This document shows, in pieces, positions 1-5,796 of a DNA stretch of 7,238 nucleotides. The DNA is from M3007 sp040383605 (GTDB lineage Bacteria; Bacteroidota; Bacteroidia; Chitinophagales; Saprospiraceae). Every line of letters starts with the position of its first letter. The first letter of the stretch is position 1. The notes under the pieces are model-generated. The model did not search any database. It had not been told where the DNA came from and worked only from the letters and a program-made list of their open reading frames with translations. Position numbers and translations under genes: made by a program. The stretch lies in assembly GCA_040383605.1 (NCBI GenBank), contig JBEIDF010000190.1, positions 1-7,238 of the forward strand, written 5' to 3'.

Positions 1-89
1 ATTCCAGCTTGAAGTATAAAACCCCGGCAGCGTTTGAAAAAGCAAACCAGAATCTCTACTTTAAAATGGTACCGGCGAACGGGGGGTAG
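1..89 (+). CDS. C-terminal end of an IS3-family transposase (partial, enters from left edge)
   Basis: An open frame runs in from the window edge and stops at TAG 87-89, giving 28 whole codons. The first residues read SSLKYKTPAAFEKAN. This matches the well-known tail of IS3-family OrfB (DDE integrase core) transposases, where a '(R)PHSSL.Y.TP..F' block follows the last catalytic glutamate. The two bases before the first full codon (AT) would complete a histidine codon if the preceding base were C, which also fits. The last residues are MVPANGG. The catalytic DDE residues lie outside the window, so I cannot tell whether the transposase is intact. The right end of the element should lie in the following non-coding DNA, but I could not identify a terminal inverted repeat or target duplication. 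The family call rests on the short motif alone. Confidence 0.7.
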   Translation, partial: SSLKYKTPAAFEKANQNLYFKMVPANGG

Positions 90-226
90 GACAATCTAAA
101 TATTAAAACTTTATATATCCTTAGCCAGTTCAATGTCCGGCCCACAAAGTTCCCTTTTGGGCTCAGGTAAAATTGGCTGATTAGTTGCTTATCACATCTA
201 TTTCAATTTAGCAAATAATAATTCAT
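90..226. other. Non-coding stretch between transposase tail and first methyltransferase
   Basis: No reading frame of useful length is visible. This stretch should contain the right end of the insertion sequence and then the promoter or leader of the gene at 227. Its middle part (121-180) is a nested inverted repeat, listed separately. The last 46 bases before the ATG are A/T-rich and carry no Shine-Dalgarno motif. I found no good match to the Bacteroidota promoter pair (TTTG near -33 and TAnnTTTG near -7), so no promoter is called. Confidence 0.6.
121..180 (+). promoter_or_regulatory. Nested stem-loop, possible leader RNA structure or IS end
   Basis: An outer 10-bp stem pairs 121-130 (TTAGCCAGTT) with 171-180 (AATTGGCTGA): eight Watson-Crick pairs plus two G-U pairs (122/179 and 128/173). 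Inside it, 140-149 pairs with 154-162 as a perfect 9-bp stem with one bulged C at 145 and a TTCC loop at 150-153. A further G-U pair at 139/163 is possible. The G-U pairs hold only in RNA copied from the + strand; in the other strand's RNA they would be A-C mismatches. This points to a + strand transcript upstream of the gene at 227. There is no T tract after either stem, so it does not look like an intrinsic terminator. It could also be a structural part of the insertion sequence end. Function is inference. Confidence 0.35.
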
Positions 227-1021
227 ATGTCATATAAAACAAAACCATTGAGAGAATCAGAAATCGCTATACCTGAATCTGATCTCTTTTTTAGTCGCTT
301 AATAGATTACTGCACGGAAACGGGAAAAGATATCGCGTCTGTTAAAGTGCTTGATTGGGGCTGTGGCAGAGGTGGGTATGTAGGTTCTTTGTTAAGCAAA
401 GGGATTGATGCTTACGGAGTAGATATAGATAAAGTAGTTCTTGAACAGTCGAAGTCCTTGTTTACAGATAAAAAATGGAATCATGAGGAACGAATCGTAC
501 TTATTTCGACCGATAATAAAAGTCCGTTTGACAATGAATACTTTGATTTTATCTTCTCTGACCAAGTAATAGAGCATGTCAGTAATGTAACATCATTGTT
601 TAACGAATTAAATCGAATATCCAAAAGCGGCGCTCTAAATCTCCATAGGTTTCCCGCTAAATATCGCGTTGTGGAGCCTCATCTTTTTATGCCTTTTGTA
701 CATTGGATTCCAAAAGGCGTTTTCCGATATCTGCTCATATTGTTTTATGTCCTCATCAAAATTGAACCCAATTGGACGGAATTAAACGGCAAAAATGTAA
801 GACAGAAAGCAGGAGTTTACGCCAAATACAGCAGAGACAAAACTTTTTATTACCCAATTTCAAAAATATCTAGATTACTAAAAACGTATTTTAACGACAT
901 TCGATTTGAATCACATTTTTATTCCAAATATAAACTATTCTATAAATTAGTTACGAAATTAAATTTAAATAAATATCTGGGTTTAAGATTGAATTCTGTT
1001 ACTGTAACTTTTTATAAATGA
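227..1021 (+). CDS. Class I SAM-dependent methyltransferase (methyltransferase A)
   Basis: A 264-residue cytoplasmic protein with the Rossmann-type SAM-binding core. Motif I is VLDWGCGRGG at residues 41-50, the acidic ribose-binding loop is GVDID at 64-68, and the post-core FDFIFSDQVIEHV at 106-118 is the usual methyltransferase motif IV region. EPHLFMPFVHWIP at 150-162 resembles a block seen in methyltransferases of polysaccharide loci, and it is followed by a hydrophobic patch (167-180) that may contact the membrane. The likely role is O-methylation of a sugar in a surface glycan; the exact acceptor cannot be read from sequence. The start at 227 gives a normal N-terminus but has no Shine-Dalgarno. 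The stop overlaps the next gene's ATG by four bases (ATGA), which suggests translational coupling. The gene is strikingly AT-rich (12 G+C of 60 at 901-960 and again at 961-1020), unlike the gene it overlaps, so it probably has a different origin. Family call is firm, substrate unknown. Confidence 0.88.
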   Translation: MSYKTKPLRESEIAIPESDLFFSRLIDYCTETGKDIASVKVLDWGCGRGGYVGSLLSKGIDAYGVDIDKVVLEQSKSLFTDKKWNHEERIVLISTDNKSPFDNEYFDFIFSDQVIEHVSNVTSLFNELNRISKSGALNLHRFPAKYRVVEPHLFMPFVHWIPKGVFRYLLILFYVLIKIEPNWTELNGKNVRQKAGVYAKYSRDKTFYYPISKISRLLKTYFNDIRFESHFYSKYKLFYKLVTKLNLNKYLGLRLNSVTVTFYK

Positions 1022-1989
1022 TTAGCGCAGTAACCTTGGTCATCCGATATGCCGGCGAGCGGACGCTGAACCAATGCCGGCAACTAATCACCGCGCAAGG
1101 GGTATCCGAATCGCAAATTTTTGTTGTAGAGGAGGCGCCCTTTTCAGCGGCGATGCGTGCTTCCTTCGAAATTGGCATACGCGAAGCCCGTCCGTGGACT
1201 TTCTGCCTGGACGCCGATGTCCTACTCCGACCAGATTCGATCTCCAACCTGCTCCTTGAGGCCGCCAAAAAGCCTGAAAATGTATGCGAATTGCAAGGCT
1301 TGGTATTGGACAAATTTTTTGGCGGGCCACGGCCGGCCGGCAATCACCTGTATCGCACCAGCCTGCTCCCGGAAGTCCTGCAGCGGATTCCGCCCGAAGG
1401 TACCGATATCCGACCGGAGTATCATACGCTGCAGGCTATGCGAGCGGACGGCTTTCCCTGGCTACAAATTCCATACATCGTTGGCCTCCACGATGATCAG
1501 CAGTATTACCGGGATATTTACCGAAAATGTATGGTACAAGGTGTCAAACATTTATATTTAGCAGACTTATTTATCCCTCTGTGGAAACGCAATATGAAAA
1601 CCGATCCGGATTTTCAAGTTGCGCTTCACGCCTTTGCAGACAGCATTAAATCGCCAACGCAATTGTACATTGATAAAAACCAAGACGTTTACACCACTGG
1701 TTTTGACCATATCGCCATACAGGAAAAGGATGCGTTGGAGGCCAACTACTTCCAACTTACCAACATCGAAACCATCGTATCCGGCTGGGAGGATGCCCCG
1801 GAATACCAAAAGTATTTTTCCGATCGCTTTGGCCTGATTACTCCGGTTGTTACAGCCTCAGTGACCAAAACCCGGTTCCAAACATTCCGGGAAATAATAA
1901 GAGAGAAAGGGTGGGTGTATGGGTTAATTAATACGCTGGGGATGTTCTTTGATTCAATTGGAAAGTATTTAATCAAAAAAACAGCCTAG
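1018..1989 (+). CDS. GT-A type glycosyltransferase, GT2-like
   Basis: A 323-residue protein without signal peptide. A beta-strand-like start (AVTLVIRYAGERTL) is followed by FCLDADVLLRPDS at residues 63-74, whose DAD (65-67) is the metal and nucleotide-sugar binding DxD motif of GT-A enzymes. GLHDDQQYYRDIYRK (156-170) then KH (177-178) is a conserved-looking block that probably belongs to the acceptor or catalytic half; H158 and D159 are candidate active-site residues by position. It does not have the classic N-terminal GT2 signature (PTxNR, DDGSxD), so it is a divergent GT-A protein. The expected job is transfer of one sugar from a nucleotide-sugar to a growing glycan at the inner membrane. 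The ATG sits in the ATGA overlap with methyltransferase A. G+C is high early in the gene (43/60 at 1321-1380), in sharp contrast with that neighbour. The C-terminal tail (about 298-321) is amphipathic and basic and may associate with the membrane. Confidence 0.75.
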   Translation: MISAVTLVIRYAGERTLNQCRQLITAQGVSESQIFVVEEAPFSAAMRASFEIGIREARPWTFCLDADVLLRPDSISNLLLEAAKKPENVCELQGLVLDKFFGGPRPAGNHLYRTSLLPEVLQRIPPEGTDIRPEYHTLQAMRADGFPWLQIPYIVGLHDDQQYYRDIYRKCMVQGVKHLYLADLFIPLWKRNMKTDPDFQVALHAFADSIKSPTQLYIDKNQDVYTTGFDHIAIQEKDALEANYFQLTNIETIVSGWEDAPEYQKYFSDRFGLITPVVTASVTKTRFQTFREIIREKGWVYGLINTLGMFFDSIGKYLIKKTA

Positions 1990-2063
1990 GTAAAATGATG
2001 CACGACTCTAAAACCTACCAGAAACTAATAAGCAATATTCCCATATCGTTTTAATCACGCCAC
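1990..2063. other. Short intergenic spacer with a 19-codon open frame
   Basis: This 74-bp gap is the longest within the cluster from 227 to 5796. It holds a tiny frame, ATG 1995 to TAA 2054 (19 codons, beginning MMHDSKTYQK), with no Shine-Dalgarno and no recognised homology. I see no terminator or convincing promoter, so read-through from the upstream gene is the simplest assumption. The mini-frame is probably chance, or a scrap left by rearrangement. Confidence 0.4.
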
Positions 2064-3011
2064 ATGCCCCGCATCCTATTCGCCCTCACCTCCCCCGGTC
2101 GCGATTACTTTTCCGCTATGACGCGCATTGCCATGGCGTCTATTCGGATTACCAATCCAAATATCCAAATTACGATTGCGTGCGATCCGGAGACGGCGGC
2201 AAATCTCAAATCCTCGGATGACCCGATCATGCGGGAAGCAGATGACCTGCTGGTGATCGAAACACCCGACGGAGAAGCCGGGTTCCGAAACCGGTGGGTG
2301 AAAACGACGCTCCGACTGCATACCACCGGGCCGTTTTTATTCCTGGATAGCGATGTGCTGGTGCGTGGCGATTTGAGCCCGATTTTTGAAACGCAGGCGG
2401 ACATTGCAGGGGCGCGGAATCATTCCGTGGAAGAACTGGACGCGCAAATTTGGGCGGAAGATCGCAAAGTGCTTGACGCCATGAATTGGCAAACAAGCGA
2501 TCAAGTGTATATCAACGGCGGCGTATTATTCTATGCTGACACCCCGAAAGCATCTGAGTTCGCAGCCGCCTGGCACGACAAATGGCACTTTGCCTACCGG
2601 CAGAACCAACGTTTTCGCGATCAACCCGCGTTGAATGCCGCTTTGCATGAAAAGAAGATCAATCTGTCTGTGCTGGACGATATCTATAATTGTCAATTCG
2701 TTCGGAACATAAACAATCCTTCCAATGCAATCATCTGGCACTATTACGCCTCCGGCGCTAATAAGCCGGTTACAGCGTTCGAACTGGCGAGTCAAAAACT
2801 AACTAAGAGCGGCATAATTGACTACGAAAAAATAGAGGCCATGATCCGCTGCAAGCATCCCTGGCGCTCGGAAAATTTCGTAGATGATCTTGCAGCCAAG
2901 CGAATAATCAAGCGCAACCGATTCGATGGATGGGAAGAGGCTGTTCTTGTTAGAAATTATCAATATTTTCTGTCTCGAAAGTTTTACTCAGAATTTTTTA
3001 GAAACTGGTAG
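2064..3011 (+). CDS. GT8-like GT-A glycosyltransferase
   Basis: A 315-residue soluble protein resembling GT8 and related nucleotide-diphospho-sugar transferases. PRILFALTSPGRDYF at the N-terminus is the first strand of a Rossmann-like half. WVKTTLRLHTTGPFLFLDSDVLVRGDL (residues 78-104, shown as separate pieces: WVKTTLRLH and FLDSDVLVRGDL) places DSD at 95-97 as the metal-binding DxD. YINGGVLFY (149-157) is the usual 'NGG/NSG' strand lining the donor site, RDQPALN (185-191) is the conserved 'DQ..LN' block, and IWHYYASG (224-231) supplies the C-terminal His that binds metal and phosphate in this superfamily. The order and spacing of these motifs match a complete enzyme. It probably adds one sugar with retention of configuration, if it is truly GT8. 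The donor and acceptor are unknown. The start at 2064 immediately precedes the first strand and has no Shine-Dalgarno. It is followed 24 bp later by a second enzyme with the same motif order, but the two are too divergent to be a recent tandem duplicate. Confidence 0.78.
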   Translation: MPRILFALTSPGRDYFSAMTRIAMASIRITNPNIQITIACDPETAANLKSSDDPIMREADDLLVIETPDGEAGFRNRWVKTTLRLHTTGPFLFLDSDVLVRGDLSPIFETQADIAGARNHSVEELDAQIWAEDRKVLDAMNWQTSDQVYINGGVLFYADTPKASEFAAAWHDKWHFAYRQNQRFRDQPALNAALHEKKINLSVLDDIYNCQFVRNINNPSNAIIWHYYASGANKPVTAFELASQKLTKSGIIDYEKIEAMIRCKHPWRSENFVDDLAAKRIIKRNRFDGWEEAVLVRNYQYFLSRKFYSEFFRNW

Positions 3012-3035
3012 TCGTAAATAGCATTAAATACACTC

Positions 3036-3989
3036 ATGCACCCTGCCTTTTGTACTATCATCACCCCCGACTACATACCCTTTGCCTCAGCGCTGAACCA
3101 CTCCATTAGTTCGCACTTAAATATTTCCTATAATTTTATAATATTCATTTCTGCTTATCGGAAACAAGTAGCGCCAAATGCCTTGCCGCATGCGGCACAG
3201 GTGCTTTTTATAGACGATTTGTGCGTGGATGGCTTGGGACTTGCGATTTATGATAAATACTATGCAACGGATAAAGATAAGTTCCGCTGGAGTATGAAGC
3301 CCGTACTTATGCAGTATTTACTGGAAAGCCGTGGATATGAAAAAGTGATTTATACGGATTGGGATATTCATTTTTTTGAAAATCCGCTTTTTCTCCTTGA
3401 ACTACTTGATCAGCACAATGTACTACTGAGTCCACATTTTCGATCTTCCGATCCTGTGGCAGATTACGACAACTATATACTACAGTTCAACAGTGGGATA
3501 TATAACGGAGGATTTGTAGCAGCTGGTAAGGGCGGAACTGCTGCATTGGCTTGGTGGGCAAAGAATTGTTTAGCAATTTGTGAGAAAGATACATACAAAG
3601 GACAATTTGTTGATCAAACTCATTTAAATTTGATGCCGATATTTTTTGACGGCGTCTATTCTCTTAAACACCGTGGATGCAACGTCGCCAATTGGAATCG
3701 TTTGGAATGTCGGAGAGAAAAACAAGTAGATGGCACTGTTCAGATCAACGATCAGTACCCGATCGTATTTATCCATTTTACGAAGAGTACTATTACTGGT
3801 ATCTTAACTGGTGAAGATGCTAGCCTTATGCCATATTTTAAAAAATTCAATGCGTGTGTGCAGCAGCATGCACCAGATATAGACATGAATCAGTGGTATT
3901 TGACGGGACATTTTCAGCAAACAAATTCACTACTTAACCCCGCAAAGAGAAAAACAAAAAACATTTTCCGTAAAATAATGAAAATATGA
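3036..3989 (+). CDS. Putative GT-A glycosyltransferase, GT8-related, with a DWD motif
   Basis: A 317-residue protein. FCTIITPDYIPFASAL at the N-terminus is a typical start for GT8-related enzymes. KPVLMQYLL (88-96) precedes VIYTDWDIHFFENP (104-117), where DWD at 108-110 takes the place of the DxD metal motif; tryptophan as the middle residue is uncommon. IYNGGFVA (155-162), DQTHLNLMP (193-201), GCNVANWNR (214-222) and VFIHFTKST (244-252) follow in order. The 'DQ..LN..P', 'NVA.WN' and 'HF(S/T)' blocks recur together in a group of poorly characterised bacterial glycosyltransferases; this is recalled family knowledge, not a search result. The predicted role is sugar transfer in the same pathway as its neighbours, at the cytoplasmic side of the inner membrane. 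It lies 24 bp after the previous GT8-like gene, and its TGA is followed immediately by the ATG of methyltransferase B. The C-terminus is basic (NPAKRKTKNIFRK), consistent with binding to membrane phospholipids. Confidence 0.72.
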   Translation: MHPAFCTIITPDYIPFASALNHSISSHLNISYNFIIFISAYRKQVAPNALPHAAQVLFIDDLCVDGLGLAIYDKYYATDKDKFRWSMKPVLMQYLLESRGYEKVIYTDWDIHFFENPLFLLELLDQHNVLLSPHFRSSDPVADYDNYILQFNSGIYNGGFVAAGKGGTAALAWWAKNCLAICEKDTYKGQFVDQTHLNLMPIFFDGVYSLKHRGCNVANWNRLECRREKQVDGTVQINDQYPIVFIHFTKSTITGILTGEDASLMPYFKKFNACVQQHAPDIDMNQWYLTGHFQQTNSLLNPAKRKTKNIFRKIMKI

Positions 3990-4697
3990 ATGATGGATAA
4001 TTTTATAAATGTAAGGTTCAAGAAAAACAAATTAGACATCTACCTTGCACGGAAAAGTATTTTTGAATTTATCAAACACCAAATTCCCTATTTTCGAGGC
4101 GATTTATTAGACGTAGGCTGCGGTAAGATGCCCTACAGGCAGTATATTTTCGAGCATTCCAAGATCAGAAAATACGATGGTTTGGATATTGAGGGCGCAT
4201 TACTATACGATGAGGCGATCAAACCAGATTATTACTGGGATGGACAGGACATGCCCTTTGAAAATCAGTCCTATGATTGTATCTTGTTAACAGAAGTACT
4301 TGAACATTGCCCATATCCTGATATCCTCTTACGGGAATGCTTCCGTGTCTTGCGTCCCGATGGTATGATTTTTCTCACGGTGCCTTTTCTGTGGAATCTG
4401 CACGAAGTGCCGCACGACGAGTATCGATACACCCCTTTTTCTTTGGAGCGCCACCTGCGAGATACGGGTTTTAAAAATATCGAAATAAAGGCCAGCGGAG
4501 GATGGCACCTTGCAATGGCGCAGATGTTAGGCCTGTGGGTTCGGCGTGCACCAATGAACAATACGCTTCGAAACCTTTTGTCTTATTTACTGATGCCAGT
4601 AATGGGAACGCTAATGCGCATTGGAGGAAAAGAAGAAATATTTTTTAGGGACGGACAAATGATCACTGGCCTGAATGGAAGCGCAAAAAAAAATTAA
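3990..4697 (+). CDS. Class I SAM-dependent methyltransferase (methyltransferase B)
   Basis: A 235-residue protein with a complete Methyltransf_11-type core. Motif I is LLDVGCGKMPY (39-49), the acidic loop is GLDIEG (64-69), motif IV region SYDCILLTEVLEH (94-106), then LRPDG (121-125) and the HDEYRYTPFSLERHL block (142-156) followed by DTGF (158-161). The last block is characteristic of this methyltransferase group. It likely methylates a sugar, or perhaps a terminal residue that stops chain growth, but the substrate is inferred only from the surrounding glycosyltransferases. Two ATG codons in tandem (3990 and 3993) follow the TGA of the upstream gene with no spacer, so translation is probably coupled. 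The stop codon lies just after a run of nine A (4685-4693), inside a 23-bp overlap with the next gene. A one-base contraction of that run would fuse the two proteins. It is not closely similar to methyltransferase A, so the pair is not a duplication. Confidence 0.88.
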   Translation: MMDNFINVRFKKNKLDIYLARKSIFEFIKHQIPYFRGDLLDVGCGKMPYRQYIFEHSKIRKYDGLDIEGALLYDEAIKPDYYWDGQDMPFENQSYDCILLTEVLEHCPYPDILLRECFRVLRPDGMIFLTVPFLWNLHEVPHDEYRYTPFSLERHLRDTGFKNIEIKASGGWHLAMAQMLGLWVRRAPMNNTLRNLLSYLLMPVMGTLMRIGGKEEIFFRDGQMITGLNGSAKKN

Positions 4698-5796
4698 CCT
4701 CGCCATCCTCTCACCAAGCCAAAACGCTTATTCAGAGACGTTTATCCAGGCGCATAAACATATTCCCGGCACAAAGGTAAGTTACTATTTCGGCGGCTTG
4801 CTTCCGCATACATTGGAGGGGGCCGGGAGTATTTTTCCGCAAGGACGCATAGATCGAATAATTTATGCAATTAAAAAAAAATTATGGAGAAACGACTGGA
4901 CGTATGAAGAAGACGTTTTGTCCAGATCATTCAAAAAAGAAAAGATACAGTGTGTTCTTGCGGAATTTGGCCCGATTGGCGCTGCCGTATTGCCCGTATG
5001 CGAACGACTCAATTTACCGCTGATAGTACACTTCCATGGGTATGATGCGTCGGTTTCGGAGATTCTAAGGCAGTATGAGGACGGATATCAACGTATGTTT
5101 GCGTATGCATCTGGTATCGTAGCGGTCAGCAAGGCAATGCAACAGAGACTTGTGGAAATCGGCTGTCCGCCAAAGAAAATCGAGTATAATCCTTGCGGCC
5201 CGGATGATCTTTTCTTTGAAATTACACCTGAATACACGGGTAAAAAATTCATCGGGATCGGACGCTTTGTAGATAAAAAAGCGCCATACTACACCATCCT
5301 CGCCTTTCACCAAGTACTGCAACGCCATCCGGACGCTCAACTGGTCATCGGCGGGGACGGTCCGCTGCAAAATACCTGCAAAAATCTGGTCGCCTACCTG
5401 GGCATACAAGCACAAGTGCAACTACCTGGCGTCCTGACGCAGGACAAATATCGCGCGCATCTCAAAGATTCCATTGCCTTTGTACAACATTCCATCACCG
5501 CCGCGAATGGCGACATGGAAGGCACACCGGTGGCCGTCCTGGAAGCCTCTGCCGCCGGCCTGCCGGTGATTAGCACGCGCCATGCGGGTATCCCCGATGT
5601 GATTCTTCACCAACAGACCGGATTATTGGTTGAGGAGCACGATGTGGACAGAATGGCGCATTGGATGAACTGGGTACTGGAAAATCCGGCGGAAAGCCGG
5701 GAGATGGGAGCGGAGGGAAAAAGGCGCGTGCGGGGCGAGTTTAGATTAGACAAACACCTAAGTAAATTGCGTGAAATTATTGAGCAATCAGTTTAG
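4675..5796 (+). CDS. GT-B glycosyltransferase, GT4 family (WcaL/AmsK-like style)
   Basis: A 373-residue two-domain enzyme. The N-terminal acceptor domain begins with LAILSPSQNAYSETFI (9-24); the 'SETFI' element is common in WcaL/AmsK-like exopolysaccharide transferases. AEFGPIGAAVLP (96-107) and VHFHGYDAS (118-126) line the cleft. The C-terminal donor domain carries FIGIGRFVDKKAP (192-204), VIGGDGPL (224-231) and the GT4 hallmark EGTPVAVLE at 282-290 (E-x7-E, E282 and E290), then GLPVISTRHAGIPDVI (295-310). Length and motif spacing are normal, and it is probably a retaining transferase using a nucleotide-sugar at the inner membrane. The ATG at 4675 lies inside methyltransferase B and keeps the first beta strand. 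No Shine-Dalgarno is present, so coupling to the upstream gene is likely. Two runs of nine A (4685-4693 and 4873-4881) fall in the first 70 codons. G+C rises from 18/60 at 4861-4920 to 44/60 at 5521-5580, so the two halves differ in composition. No downstream gene is close (241 bp). Confidence 0.9.
   Translation: MEAQKKINLAILSPSQNAYSETFIQAHKHIPGTKVSYYFGGLLPHTLEGAGSIFPQGRIDRIIYAIKKKLWRNDWTYEEDVLSRSFKKEKIQCVLAEFGPIGAAVLPVCERLNLPLIVHFHGYDASVSEILRQYEDGYQRMFAYASGIVAVSKAMQQRLVEIGCPPKKIEYNPCGPDDLFFEITPEYTGKKFIGIGRFVDKKAPYYTILAFHQVLQRHPDAQLVIGGDGPLQNTCKNLVAYLGIQAQVQLPGVLTQDKYRAHLKDSIAFVQHSITAANGDMEGTPVAVLEASAAGLPVISTRHAGIPDVILHQQTGLLVEEHDVDRMAHWMNWVLENPAESREMGAEGKRRVRGEFRLDKHLSKLREIIEQSV
4685..4693 (+). 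repeat. A9 homopolymer in the methyltransferase B / GT4 overlap
   Basis: Nine consecutive A residues lie within the 23-bp overlap, read as AAA codons in both frames. The methyltransferase frame meets TAA two codons later; the GT4 frame is one base ahead. Loss of one A would join the methyltransferase frame to the GT4 frame and at the same time break the GT4 frame started at 4675. Such tracts are prone to replication or transcription slippage. Whether that happens here is not shown by a single sequence. Confidence 0.6.

Noticed and set aside
225..235. Palindrome ATATG-T-CATAT across the start codon of methyltransferase A
   Set aside because: It has a one-base centre and AT-only arms apart from one G/C pair, cannot form a hairpin, and is likely by chance in this composition.
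999..1343. Minus-strand open frame of 114 codons across the methyltransferase A / glycosyltransferase junction
   Set aside because: It lies opposite clear coding sequence with DxD and coupled-start evidence, and its translation has low-complexity Ser/Arg content and no recognisable motif. It is a shadow of GC-rich coding DNA.
2064..3989. Tandem duplication of the two GT8-like genes
   Set aside because: They share motif order and length but little visible residue identity outside the motifs, so they are at most distant relatives.
5065..5421. Minus-strand open frame of 118 codons inside the GT4 gene
   Set aside because: It is antisense to the well-supported GT4 domain motifs and shows no domain of its own.
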